NCBI GenBank assembly: GCA_017847835.1
Contig: JAGASH010000008.1
Span: 62,001-126,000 of the forward strand
Reading direction: 5' to 3'
Origin: Oscillospiraceae bacterium
GTDB taxonomy: Bacteria > Bacillota > Clostridia > Oscillospirales > Ruminococcaceae
DNA: 64,000 nt
A program made the translations under genes and the position numbers. This document shows, piece after piece, positions 36,556-45,572 of the stretch. Position 1 is the first letter of the stretch. Each line of letters opens with the position of its first letter. The notes below the pieces were generated by a model. That model was not told the origin of the DNA. It did not search any database and worked only from the letters and a program-made list of their open reading frames with translations.

Positions 36556-37509
36556 ATGTCAATCAATCCTGAAAATCAAGAGCTTTTGTCGGAACTTGGA
36601 GCGGAAATTTCAAAGGTTATCCGCGGCAAGGACGAGGCACTTTTTCTTGTTCTGACGGGACTTCTCGCGCGCGGTCACGTTCTTATCGAGGACGTTCCCG
36701 GCGTCGGAAAAACAACGCTTGCAATGGCTCTCGGAAAAGCAACCGGTCTTTCTTTCCGTCGCGCTCAGTTCACGCCGGACGTTATGGCTTCGGATATCAC
36801 GGGATTTACGATGTACAACAAGGAGCAAAACCGTTTTGAATACCGTTCGGGACTTGTTATGACAAACATCTTCCTTGCGGACGAAATAAACAGAACCTCT
36901 CCGAAAACGCAGTCTGCGCTGCTTGAAGCAATGGAAGAAAAACGCGTCACCGTTGACGGCACGGTTCATCAGCTCCCGAGCCCGTTTATGGTTATCGCAA
37001 CGCAGAACTCGGGAGAATATGTCGGAACTTTCCCGCTGCCCGAGGCTCAGCTTGACCGTTTTATGATGAAAATCAGTATGGGTTATCCCACGGTTGAGCA
37101 GGAAATGCAGATACTTATGGACAGACAGGACGAAAACCCCGTTGAAAACGTGAGGAACATAATGACCTCGGAACAGCTTGAAGAATGTATCGAAGAAGCG
37201 GGAAGCGTTATGTTTGCGGAGAGCCTTTGCAAATATGTGGCAAATCTTGCTGCAGCGACGCGCGCTCACCCGTCTGTTGCTCTCGGAGTAAGCCCGCGCG
37301 CTTCTGTTGCGATTATGCAGGCAAGCAAGGCTTTCGCTTATCTTCGCGGGAGGGATTACGTTATCCCCGAAGATATCGTGAGATTGCTTATTCCCGTTTT
37401 CGAGCACAGAATTGTCCTGAAGCGTGAAACCCGTCTCAACAAAACGACGGTTCGGCAGGTTCTGGAGAACGTTGTTTCAACGGTAACTCCTCCGATTAGA
37501 AGAAGCTGA
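36556..37509 (+). CDS. MoxR-family AAA+ ATPase
   Basis: 317 residues. Walker A is VPGVGKTTLA at about 43-52 and Walker B is FLADEINRT at about 108-116. TQNSGEYVGTFPLPEAQLDRF, the strongly conserved MoxR stretch, is at about 151-171. A sensor/lid region closes the protein. MoxR ATPases act as chaperones for proteins with VWA/DUF58 domains; the DUF58 gene follows after 1 bp. Confidence 0.95.
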   Translation: MSINPENQELLSELGAEISKVIRGKDEALFLVLTGLLARGHVLIEDVPGVGKTTLAMALGKATGLSFRRAQFTPDVMASDITGFTMYNKEQNRFEYRSGLVMTNIFLADEINRTSPKTQSALLEAMEEKRVTVDGTVHQLPSPFMVIATQNSGEYVGTFPLPEAQLDRFMMKISMGYPTVEQEMQILMDRQDENPVENVRNIMTSEQLEECIEEAGSVMFAESLCKYVANLAAATRAHPSVALGVSPRASVAIMQASKAFAYLRGRDYVIPEDIVRLLIPVFEHRIVLKRETRLNKTTVRQVLENVVSTVTPPIRRS

Positions 37510-37510
37510 T

Positions 37511-38683
37511 ATGGCGAGAAACAGGATTTTATACGGTTTAGCGGTGCTGGCGTGTCTTGCCTTTTCAATGGCATACAAGGAGAACATCTCCGCGGTAATT
37601 CTCGCAGCGGTTTTGATTTACCCGATTTTAGCGGCACTTACAACGTTTATTTTGTCGAAACTTGTGAAAGCGGAGTTTTCTAAAAGCGACATTCTCGCTG
37701 AAAAAGGAACTCACTTTGAGCTTGTGATAAACGTGAAAAACGGCTTTATACTGCCGTGTGTGCCTATGGAGCTTGTGTGCGATTTGCCCGACGAGGACAC
37801 GGGGCTTGCCGCCGAGAAGAAGATTTTTGTCACGCTCCCGCCGTTCGGAAAAGCAAGGCTTGCGATGAACTGTATGAACAGGTACAGAGGAAAGTACAGT
37901 TTTTTGGTAAAGAAGATTTCGGTTTTTGACCCGCTTCGGATAATCCGTATTACGAAAAAGGAAAAATCCGTGCTTAATGCGGTTTTTGTGCCGAGAAGAC
38001 TTAATGTTCCCGATGTTTCGTGCTTTTGCGAGAGCGAGAATTTCATTGCAAAGAGGCAGAGTGCCGCTGACAACAAGGAAGATTTCTCTCACGTCCGCGA
38101 CTATATTCCGGGCGAAAGCGTTCAGCTTGTTCACTGGAAGCTGACGGCAAAGCAGGGAGATTTGATGTTAAAGCAGTTTGACAGTGTTTTTGACAGAAAA
38201 GCGCTGATTTTATGTGATTTCGGCTGCTCACGGGAACGCGACCCGCTGCTTTGCGCTGATACAGTTATTGAAACCGCGATTGCCTTTGCGAAGATGTTTC
38301 TTGATGAAAACATTCTCACGGACGTGGATTTCGGGCAGACGGCGGAGCTTTCCTGCCGCATATCAAATCACGCGGAATATGAAAACTTTTTCGAGCTTAT
38401 GTCGGTGATTTCCCCGAAAAGTGAAACGAGCGATTTTTGTTCGCTGCTTGACAAAAACGTAGGCGGGGAGTCGGTTCTGGTGATTGTGACGGCTTCGCTT
38501 ACCGACGACATAATTCTTCGTGCAAACAAGCTGGCTGCCGAGGAGTCGGTATTTGTGGCATATATCAATCTTTCGGGAAAGTCGCTTGAAAGCAGTCTTG
38601 AAAACGAGCGGTTTATGCTGTTCAACATACGCGGTGCCGGTCAGGACTATTTGACGGAAGCGGTTCACGAGGCTCTGGAATAA
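37511..38683 (+). CDS. DUF58 domain protein, MoxR partner
   Basis: 390 residues. Two hydrophobic helices lie near residues 5-20 and 25-45. A beta-rich domain precedes the DUF58 signature DFSHVRDYIPGESVQLVHWKLTAKQGDLMLKQF (about 197-229) and a VWA-like C-terminal fold. MoxR-DUF58 pairs are widespread and of uncertain function, often linked to envelope or transport complexes. Probably cotranscribed with moxR. Confidence 0.92.
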   Translation: MARNRILYGLAVLACLAFSMAYKENISAVILAAVLIYPILAALTTFILSKLVKAEFSKSDILAEKGTHFELVINVKNGFILPCVPMELVCDLPDEDTGLAAEKKIFVTLPPFGKARLAMNCMNRYRGKYSFLVKKISVFDPLRIIRITKKEKSVLNAVFVPRRLNVPDVSCFCESENFIAKRQSAADNKEDFSHVRDYIPGESVQLVHWKLTAKQGDLMLKQFDSVFDRKALILCDFGCSRERDPLLCADTVIETAIAFAKMFLDENILTDVDFGQTAELSCRISNHAEYENFFELMSVISPKSETSDFCSLLDKNVGGESVLVIVTASLTDDIILRANKLAAEESVFVAYINLSGKSLESSLENERFMLFNIRGAGQDYLTEAVHEALE

Positions 38684-38725
38684 GGAAAACAAGCTGTTTA
38701 GCTTGATGATAAAGGAGGAAATAAA

Positions 38726-38947
38726 ATGGATATTAAAGCAAAAGTTGACGAGGTTGTAAACAAGGTCAAGAGCGACCCTGCATTTGCGGACAAGTTCAAG
38801 AGCGAGCCTGTAAAGGCAGTTGAGGACGTAATCGGCGTTGATTTGCCCGATGATGTTATCAACAACGTTGTCGAAACCGTCAAATCGAAAATCAATTTTG
38901 ATGGAATCGCAAGCAAGCTCGGCGGTCTTTTCGGCGGGAACAAGTAA
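38726..38947 (+). CDS. Small protein resembling an NHLP-type leader peptide
   Basis: 73 residues behind a strong AAAGGAGG. The pattern SDPAFADKFKSEPVKAVEDVIG-VDLPDDV (split here) followed by a KLGGLFGG end is like nitrile-hydratase-leader-peptide (NHLP) RiPP precursors, which have DPxxxxxLxxDPxxALxxxxGxxLP and a Gly-Gly cleavage site. The core after GG would be only NK or GLFGGNK, so it is not an obvious toxin precursor. No modification enzyme is nearby. It could equally be a free-standing small helical protein. Confidence 0.75.
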   Translation: MDIKAKVDEVVNKVKSDPAFADKFKSEPVKAVEDVIGVDLPDDVINNVVETVKSKINFDGIASKLGGLFGGNK

Positions 38948-38962
38948 TCTCCGAAAAACAAG

Positions 38963-39000
38963 CCCGCTCCCGAGGAAAAATCGGGAGCGGGATTTTTCAT
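38963..39000 (+). terminator. Terminator after the moxR unit
   Basis: CCCGCTCCCGA pairs with TCGGGAGCGGG around a 7-nt loop and is followed by a T-rich tract. Confidence 0.9.
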
Positions 39001-39270
39001 TTTTTGATGGCGTTTAGCCATCAAAAAATGTTGGGGGAAAACTCTTTGTTTCTAGAAACGCTAAAGGCGTTTCTCCCCCAAACCCCTTTAGCGCTTTTGA
39101 ACGCGTTTGCCGCGCTTCGCGCGGAGTGCGCGGCTTCGCCGCGAGTAGCGGCACTTCGTGCCGAGTGCCTCCGGCGGCTTAAGAACTTTTTCTGAAGAAA
39201 AAGTTCTTAAGAATTTCAAAAAGACTTTTTTCGCTTCGCGCGCGACTTTTAAGTATGCGAAATTACGCGC
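39001..39270. repeat. Intergenic block of short hairpins
   Basis: No gene is evident in this roughly 270-bp stretch. It is made of successive hairpins: TTTTTTGATGGC/GCCATCAAAAAA, GAAACGC/GCGTTTC, GCGCTTCGCGC, GCGGCTTCGCCGC, CGGCACTTCGTGCCG, and TTAAGAACTTTTTC/GAAAAAGTTCTTAA. Similar GC hairpins occur at 52.4 and 61.1 kb, so this looks like genome-wide repeat material. Confidence 0.6.
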
Positions 39271-39274
39271 GACT

Positions 39275-40507
39275 TTACGCGTAAATGCTGAAAAGTGCGC
39301 CGCTATTATAAGCGTAAGCAGCCGTACTGTTTGCCGTATACCCCATAGCGCTCGCGCTCGTCGCAAGCGAGCTTATCTGCTCTGCCTTCTGATTTACCTT
39401 ATCTATGTAGCTTCCGTTAAACGCATAACTCAAATCATTCGCCGTGAGCTTTTCGGCAGCCTGCTCCGCGAGCGAAAGCCTGCCGTCCTTGCCGATTTCA
39501 ATTCCCGCCCGCTTCAGCGCGTACTTGTAGGAATTTGTCACGCTCTTCAGCGCATTTCCCTTGTACTGAACCGAAAGACTTTCGGAATTATCCGTTTCAT
39601 CAAGCAGCTTGTTATACTTCTCAATAAAGCTCGTCGCGGTATCGGTATAGTCAACGGGCTTGTAAGCCTTATCTTCCGAGCCGAGCGACGTCGAATAGCT
39701 CTTCACAGCGGTTGCCGCTTCCTTGACCGCCGAAGTCAGCTCTTTCAGCGAGCCGCTCTTTTCGGTTGACGGGGAGTTTCCGCTCTGAGAGGGCTTTGTG
39801 ACAGTCTGCGTTGTGAAAATGCCCATTCCGCCCGAAGCCTCGTTGATTTCGCGCGCTCTGCGGATAACGGTATCCGAGAACCCGCCTTTACCGAACGTTG
39901 ACTTCACGTCAATCATATCAACCTTTGACAAATCGCTCTGCAGCGTGAGCTTATTATCCGAGCCGAGCGTAATTCCCGCACGGTTGAGCGCGCTTGTGTA
40001 AACCTTCGCGTTGTTTACCGCGAGAACGCCCTTTTTCAGCACGGTTGTGTTGTCGGAGTTGCCGATTTTGTCGATGAACGCGTTATAGTTATCGACAAAA
40101 TTCTGCGCATACTGTTTATACTCGTCAATGTTGAAATCCTCGGACTTGCCGTACTTGAACTTATCGGCATAGCTTCTGATAGCCTCAGCGGAGCCGCCGA
40201 CATTTGCCGAAGCGGTCTTGACAGCCTGCGGAGAAACGATATCCGAGCTTTCGGAGTCGTCCTTTATGTTATAGATGCTCTTGTACAGGTTGGAAAACTG
40301 TGTACGGAACTCATCGCTCTTGTTTTTGAGAGCCTTGCTGTCGAGCAGCTTGTTGAGCGCGTCCGTCGAGCCTGTTTTCTTAATCGAGTTTACGTTAAAC
40401 TTTCCCGTTGTTGTATAGGAGTTGTACATATTGTTAAGCTCCGAGCCGTAGTCCGTCATCAGCTTAGCCGCGTTGTACTGTAATCTTGCCTGATATCCGA
40501 TTGTCAT
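39275..40507 (-). CDS. Internally duplicated helical protein with FliD-like pattern
   Basis: 410 residues from the ATG at 40507 (GGGGAG upstream). Two similar halves are visible. Each has a helix ending NFVDNYNAFIDK or SFIEKYNKLLDE, then YTSALNRAGITLGSDNKLTL or YKYALKRAGIEIGKDGRLSL. A loop and a helix with a polar FSDTV or YIDKV stretch follow. The AGIxxGxDGxLxL motif is like the C-terminal region of flagellar cap protein FliD. No signal peptide or membrane helix is seen. It may be a flagellar or cell-surface filament relative; function is unknown. Confidence 0.7.
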   Translation of the reverse strand: MTIGYQARLQYNAAKLMTDYGSELNNMYNSYTTTGKFNVNSIKKTGSTDALNKLLDSKALKNKSDEFRTQFSNLYKSIYNIKDDSESSDIVSPQAVKTASANVGGSAEAIRSYADKFKYGKSEDFNIDEYKQYAQNFVDNYNAFIDKIGNSDNTTVLKKGVLAVNNAKVYTSALNRAGITLGSDNKLTLQSDLSKVDMIDVKSTFGKGGFSDTVIRRAREINEASGGMGIFTTQTVTKPSQSGNSPSTEKSGSLKELTSAVKEAATAVKSYSTSLGSEDKAYKPVDYTDTATSFIEKYNKLLDETDNSESLSVQYKGNALKSVTNSYKYALKRAGIEIGKDGRLSLAEQAAEKLTANDLSYAFNGSYIDKVNQKAEQISSLATSASAMGYTANSTAAYAYNSGALFSIYA

Positions 40508-40538
40508 AAAAATCAACTCCCCTCAAAGACCGATTTTA

Positions 40539-41195
40539 TCAAACCGCGCCGTATTTCTCGCGGTATTCCTTCATTGCGGGAACGTATTCCTTTCCGGGAA
40601 TAATTCCGTTTTCGAGCGCCTCGATGATGTCGTTGATGTTGACAATCGAGTACACCTTCACGCCGAACTCGTCGAAAGCCGCCGAAACCGCGGATTTGTC
40701 GGAGTCGAGCGACTTTTCCATACGGTCAACGGTGATAATCATACCCTCGACATCAATTTTCGCAGCACCCGTAAGCTTGGGCAGAACCTCGCGCAGAGCC
40801 TTTCCCGAGGTCATAACGTCCTCGATGATGACAACCTTGTCGCCGTCCGCGAGATTTTTTCCTACGAACATACCGCCTTCACCGTGGTCCTTGACTTCCT
40901 TGCGGTCGAAGCAGTAGTTCACGTCCATACCGAACTTGTTGTACAGCGCGCAGCAAGCCGCAACTGACAGCGGGATACCCTTATAAGCCGGACCGAAAAG
41001 CACATCGGGCTTCAAGCCGTGCTCGTTTATGCACTCTGCGTAGTATTCGCCGAGTTTTGCGAGCTGAGCGCCGGTTTTGTAGTTTCCGCAGTTTATGAAA
41101 TAAGGCGCTTGTCTGCCGCTTTTCAGCGTGAAGCTGCCGAAAGTCAGCACGCCGCTCTCCGTCATAAATTTGATAAAGCTCTCTTTGTAAGTCAT
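40539..41195 (-). CDS. pyrE: Orotate phosphoribosyltransferase
   Basis: 218 residues. The PRPP-binding motif VVIIEDVMTSGKAL is at about 121-134, with the family's FGSFTLKSGRQAPYF start. It joins orotate to PRPP to give OMP in pyrimidine synthesis. It stands alone, behind its own promoter, with no other pyr genes nearby. Confidence 0.96.
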   Translation of the reverse strand: MTYKESFIKFMTESGVLTFGSFTLKSGRQAPYFINCGNYKTGAQLAKLGEYYAECINEHGLKPDVLFGPAYKGIPLSVAACCALYNKFGMDVNYCFDRKEVKDHGEGGMFVGKNLADGDKVVIIEDVMTSGKALREVLPKLTGAAKIDVEGMIITVDRMEKSLDSDKSAVSAAFDEFGVKVYSIVNINDIIEALENGIIPGKEYVPAMKEYREKYGAV

Positions 41196-41234
41196 TATAA
41201 TCTACTTCCTATCTTAAAGATATTTATACATTTT

Positions 41235-41263
41235 CATTATAACATTCATTTTCGTTTTTTGCA
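41235..41263 (-). promoter_or_regulatory. pyrE promoter
   Basis: On the minus strand TTGCAA and TATAAT are 17 bp apart, giving a leader of about 35 nt. Confidence 0.8.
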
Positions 41264-41388
41264 AGAGTTTTCCAAAATTTTCGGCAATATTAACGGAAAT
41301 TTCCGACATTTTTTATAAGTTCTATTCGTTTTAATCAGAAAAATGTAAAAATATTTTCAAAATAAGTGCATTTTGCACGGTATCGCCC

Positions 41389-41417
41389 TTGACAATCCTG
41401 TTAATTTGTAGTAAAAT
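41389..41417 (+). promoter_or_regulatory. rny promoter
   Basis: TTGACA and TAAAAT are 17 bp apart, about 470 bp upstream of rny. Confidence 0.75.
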
Positions 41418-41423
41418 ATATAT

Positions 41424-41889
41424 AGGTTGTTTTTTCGGAAACCGTCGTTTTTGACAAAATCCGGAAAAATTGCCTCTGACGTTAATGACGTAATGGTTTT
41501 ATATAACGTTATGGCGGCTGAATGTACGATTTACGGAGAAATCCTTTAAACTACATTTCTATCCTTTTTCGCGGTTTCCACATAAACCGCTTCAGGGGAA
41601 AGACCTTTCAGCGGATTTGTTCGGCTTTTCCGACAAATTTTCCCGATATATTTCAGCGTCTTTCCTAATTATAAAAAAAGATAAATTTTTAGTTCAATGG
41701 GAGGTATCGTAGCGGCTTGAATAAAGCGAAAATTTCTGCGGGCTTAACGGGAGAGTTGCGCCTGTCGGGAGTTTTTACGCATATTTTACGGCAAAAGCCG
41801 CATTTTCCAACAATTGTATATTTTTCCGCCGAAATTCGAGGTGCAGGGCTTTCGGCTCTGCTTACTAAATTGAGGAGGGGAAAACGACA
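41424..41889 (+). other. Long 5' leader of rny
   Basis: About 466 nt between the promoter and the RNase Y start, with no convincing gene. A small hairpin GCAGGGC/GGCTCTGC lies near 41,850 and a possible short reading frame with weak start signals overlaps the rny start. No known riboswitch is recognized. The length suggests post-transcriptional control, possibly autoregulation by RNase Y, but this is inference. Confidence 0.45.
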
Positions 41890-43494
41890 ATGCAAGTCGA
41901 ACTGATTGTTGCCGTGCTTATCGCAGTGGCAGCATTGGTTGTCGGCGCGGTTGCGAGCGGATTTATCTGCTTCAAAAAGGGCATAAAGCACCGTATCAAA
42001 ACCGCCGAAGCGCAGTTCGAGTCCGCTGAGAAAGAGTCCGCGAGGATTATTCAGGAAGCCGGCGAGAAGGCCGAGTCTATGAAAAAGACGGCTCTCGTTG
42101 AGGCGAAGGACGAGATTTACGCGCTGAGAACCGACGCAGAAAAGGAAATCAACAGGCTCAAAGCAGACACCGAAAAGGAGCTGAAAGAGCGCAGAGGAGA
42201 GATTTCCCGTTCGGAGCGCAGAATTGCTCAGAAGGAGGAAAATCTCGACAAGAAAACGGACAAGATGGAGAAGCTCGAAGAACAGCTCCATCAGAAGCAC
42301 AAGAAAGCCGACGAGAAAATCGCTGAAGCTGAACAGCTCAAGTCCAGCCAGATGGATATTCTCGAGAAGATTTCGGGCTTTACCGTGGAGCAGGCAAAGG
42401 AGCATTTGCTCCAGATGCTCGACACCGAGCTGAACCACGAAAAGGCTCTAAAAATCTCGGCTTACGAGCAGAAGCTCAAGGACGAGTGCGATGAAAAGGC
42501 GAGGGAGTACATATCCCTTGCAATTTCAAGACTTGCCGCGGATACCGTATCCGAGTCGGCGGTTTCGGTTGTCGCTATACCGAACGACGAGATGAAGGGA
42601 CGTATCATCGGACGCGAGGGAAGAAATATCAGAGCGCTCGAAACGCTCACGGGCGTTGATTTGATTATCGACGACACTCCCGAGGCAATCACGCTGTCCT
42701 GCTTCGACCAGGTAAGACGTGAAATCGCGAGAATTGCTCTCGAGCGTCTTATTCAGGACGGCAGAATTCACCCGGCGAGAATTGAAGAAACCGTTGACAA
42801 GGCTCGCAAAGAGGTTGAGCTTCGTATCAAGCAGGAAGGTCAGAGAGCTGTTCTTGAAACCAACGTAAACGGTCTGAACCACGAGCTGGTTCGCCTTATC
42901 GGTCGCCTGAAGTACAGAACTTCGTTCAGACAGAACGTTCTCAATCACTCAATCGAGGTTGCACATCTCGCGGGAATTATGGCAAGCGAGCTTGGTGTTG
43001 ACGCGGCTCTTGCAAGAAGAGCGGGACTGCTCCACGATATCGGAAAGGCGCTCGACCACGAAATCGAAGGTTCGCACGTTCAAATCGGCGTTGACGTCTG
43101 CAAGAAGTACAAGGAAAATCCCGAGGTTATCCACGCAATCGAGGCTCACCACGGCGATGTTGAATGCAGAACGGTTATCGCGTGTCTGGTTCAGGCAGCG
43201 GACGCAATCAGTGCTGCAAGACCTGCGGCTCGTTCCGAGAACTACGAGAACTACATCAAGCGTCTTGAAAAGCTTGAAGAAATCTGCAATTCTTACAGCG
43301 GCGTCGAGAAATCGTTCGCTATTCAGGCGGGACGCGAGGTTCGCATTATGGTCAAGCCCGAGCAGATTAACGACGACGATATGAAGGTTCTGGCAAGAGA
43401 TATTGCCAAGAGAATTGAAGCCGAAATGGATTATCCCGGACAGATTAAGGTTAATCTTATCCGCGAGAGCAGAACGGTAGATTACGCTAAATAA
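41890..43494 (+). CDS. rny: Ribonuclease Y
   Basis: 534 residues behind GAGGAGGGG. An N-terminal membrane helix (about 4-27) is followed by a long Glu/Lys/Arg coiled coil (to about 190). The KH domain contains [15 protein letters not shown] (about 237-251). The HD domain has [10 protein letters not shown] and [15 protein letters not shown] with the metal-binding HD pair. It is the membrane-anchored endoribonuclease that starts mRNA decay in Firmicutes. Confidence 0.97.
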   Translation: MQVELIVAVLIAVAALVVGAVASGFICFKKGIKHRIKTAEAQFESAEKESARIIQEAGEKAESMKKTALVEAKDEIYALRTDAEKEINRLKADTEKELKERRGEISRSERRIAQKEENLDKKTDKMEKLEEQLHQKHKKADEKIAEAEQLKSSQMDILEKISGFTVEQAKEHLLQMLDTELNHEKALKISAYEQKLKDECDEKAREYISLAISRLAADTVSESAVSVVAIPNDEMKGRIIGREGRNIRALETLTGVDLIIDDTPEAITLSCFDQVRREIARIALERLIQDGRIHPARIEETVDKARKEVELRIKQEGQRAVLETNVNGLNHELVRLIGRLKYRTSFRQNVLNHSIEVAHLAGIMASELGVDAALARRAGLLHDIGKALDHEIEGSHVQIGVDVCKKYKENPEVIHAIEAHHGDVECRTVIACLVQAADAISAARPAARSENYENYIKRLEKLEEICNSYSGVEKSFAIQAGREVRIMVKPEQINDDDMKVLARDIAKRIEAEMDYPGQIKVNLIRESRTVDYAK

Positions 43495-43605
43495 TAGCTC
43501 TGAGCTCTACGGTGGGAAAGAGAAAACGTGCTCTTTCCTGCCGTATTTTATAACCTTGTTTACGGCATTTTTCAGCAAATTCTGCGTTTCAAAGGAGAAA
43601 TCAAA

Positions 43606-45528
43606 ATGATTATTTTTGACCCCGCAAAATGCGTTTCGTGCAACAACTGCGTGAGGGTGTGTCCCTCTGTTGAAGCAAACACGGTCGAGCACGATGAAAA
43701 CGGAAAGGCAATCTTCAATATAAATCCCGACAAGTGTATAAGCTGCGGCGCTTGCGTAAAGGTTTGCAGCCATAAATCGCGCACCTATGCCGACGACACC
43801 GAGCGTTTCTGGGAAGACCTCAAAAAGGGTGTGAAGATTGTCGGAATTTGCGCGCCCGCGGTCAAGGTATCATTTGACGGCTGCTGGAGAGGCGTCCTCG
43901 AATTTATCACAAAGCACGGTGTTGAAAAGATTTATGATGTTGCTTTCGGCGCGGATATCTGCACCTGGGCACATATCCGTTACCTTGAACAGCACCCCGG
44001 AGAAAAGCTGATTTCTCAGCCCTGCCCTGCGATTGTCAACTATATGAGAAAATTCTGCAAGGAGTCGCTGAAGCACCTTTCGCCCGTTCATTCACCTATG
44101 CTCTGCACCGCGATTTACCTCAGAAAATATCTCGGCGAAACCGCAAAAATTGTCGCGTTTTCTCCTTGTATCGCAAAGCGCGACGAATTCAGGGAAACGG
44201 GTGTTATCGACTATAACGTCACCTTTGAGCGTTTGGGAGAGCTGCTGAAGAATAACGGCGTCGATTTCGACAAGCTTATGAAAACGCGCTCGAATTTCGA
44301 GTTTGCGGGAGCCGGAGGACAAATGGGCGCGGTTTATCCCCGTCCGGGCGGACTGAAGGCTTGTCTGGAGCTGGAAAATCCCAACATAAGCGTGATCACC
44401 TCCGAGGGCACGGACTCGGTTTACAAAAACCTCTCGATGTACTCGCAGATTGACAAGCGCGATTTGCCCGATGTTTTCGATGTGCTTTCGTGCGACAAGG
44501 GCTGCGGAAGCGGTCCCGCAATCGGAAAGCAGATGTCGATTTACCGAATGAGCGGCATTATGAACAACATCGAGAAATACAACCGTACAAAACGCGTAAA
44601 ATTCGACAGAAAGCACCGCGACAAGCAGTTTTTGAAGTTCGACAAGATGTTGAAGCTGGAGGATTTCACCCGTACATATCAGCCCGACAATGTCGAAGAA
44701 ATCACCATTACAAAAGAGCAGATTGAAGATATGCTCGTTAAAATGGGCAAAACAAATCACACCGAGCGAAACTACAACTGCCACTCTTGCGGATTTGCGA
44801 CTTGCCGCGAGATGGCAACCGCGATACTCAAAGGCATTTCCGATGTTTCCTCGTGCAGACGCTATATGCAGATGCAAGCCGACGAGCACCGCCGTCATAT
44901 CGAGGAAGCAAACCGTTCGATTGCCGAGGTTACGGGCGAGCTGAAGCAGGTTGTCGCAAGCCTTACCGAAAACATCGGCGAGGTCAAGAATGCCGCGGGA
45001 AATATCTCCGAGCTGAACTCCACGAACTACGACCAGATTTCGGGACTTTCGGACATTCTCGGCGAGCTTCTGAAGCTCAACGACAACATCAACGAGGCTA
45101 TTCAGTCGATAAACGAGAGCGTTGCGGGCTTCTCGGAAACCACTCAGAACGTAAGCGAAATTGCTCGTAAAATCAACATCTTGTCGATTAACGCAAGCAT
45201 TGAGGCTGCGCGCGCAGGAGCTGCGGGCAAGGGCTTTGCGGTTGTCGCGCACGAGGTCGGAAATCTCGCGGGACACTCGCAGTCTGCGGTTACTGAGGCG
45301 GAGCAGAGCAACCAGATGGTTTTCGGCGACATCAGCACGGTAAACGACATTCTGAAAACCGTCACCGAGAAGATGGACGAAATCCGTAATATGATGGCAC
45401 GCGTAAGCGACAACATCACCACAACCCTCGACAAGGGCAAGGATATCAACAATTCTATGAGCAAGGTTGCCGACATCAACAACCGCGTCGAAGGACTTGT
45501 ATCAAAGGTTGAGAGCCTTCTCGACTAA
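43606..45528 (+). CDS. [FeFe]-hydrogenase-like sensor fused to a chemoreceptor signalling domain
   Basis: 640 residues from the ATG at 43606 (AAAGGAG upstream). Residues 9-54 hold two ferredoxin-type 4Fe-4S motifs (Cys 9/12/15/19 and 44/47/50/54). Residues about 75-350 form a hydrogenase H-cluster domain. All four H-cluster cysteines are present: 140 (QPCPA), 188 (SPCIAKR), 296 and 300 ([10 protein letters not shown]). The neighbouring cysteine of the usual TSCCP motif, needed for proton transfer, is Pro139. Residues 392-417 have CxxCG...C...C, a further Fe-S domain of the PF04060 type. From about 425 an MCP signalling domain follows, with the tip [24 protein letters not shown] split around residue 540. 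There is no membrane segment, so it is a cytoplasmic receptor. Confidence 0.93.
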   Translation: MIIFDPAKCVSCNNCVRVCPSVEANTVEHDENGKAIFNINPDKCISCGACVKVCSHKSRTYADDTERFWEDLKKGVKIVGICAPAVKVSFDGCWRGVLEFITKHGVEKIYDVAFGADICTWAHIRYLEQHPGEKLISQPCPAIVNYMRKFCKESLKHLSPVHSPMLCTAIYLRKYLGETAKIVAFSPCIAKRDEFRETGVIDYNVTFERLGELLKNNGVDFDKLMKTRSNFEFAGAGGQMGAVYPRPGGLKACLELENPNISVITSEGTDSVYKNLSMYSQIDKRDLPDVFDVLSCDKGCGSGPAIGKQMSIYRMSGIMNNIEKYNRTKRVKFDRKHRDKQFLKFDKMLKLEDFTRTYQPDNVEEITITKEQIEDMLVKMGKTNHTERNYNCHSCGFATCREMATAILKGISDVSSCRRYMQMQADEHRRHIEEANRSIAEVTGELKQVVASLTENIGEVKNAAGNISELNSTNYDQISGLSDILGELLKLNDNINEAIQSINESVAGFSETTQNVSEIARKINILSINASIEAARAGAAGKGFAVVAHEVGNLAGHSQSAVTEAEQSNQMVFGDISTVNDILKTVTEKMDEIRNMMARVSDNITTTLDKGKDINNSMSKVADINNRVEGLVSKVESLLD

Positions 45529-45536
45529 CAACAGCA

Positions 45537-45572
45537 AAAGCAGCTCGGATTTTTCACCGAGCTGCTTTTTTT
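45537..45572 (+). terminator. Terminator shared with the end of the TerB-like gene
   Basis: AAGCAGCTCGG pairs with CCGAGCTGC(TT) around an 8-nt loop and a run of seven T follows on the plus strand. The last codons of the opposing TerB-like gene lie within this hairpin. Confidence 0.9.

Noticed and set aside
39004..39195. 63-codon ORF in the hairpin block
   Set aside because: It is a translation of successive inverted repeats, with no ribosome binding site.
41717..41905. Possible 62-residue ORF overlapping the rny start
   Set aside because: It would begin at TTG with GGGAGG 12 bp away, shows no family likeness and overlaps the strong rny start.
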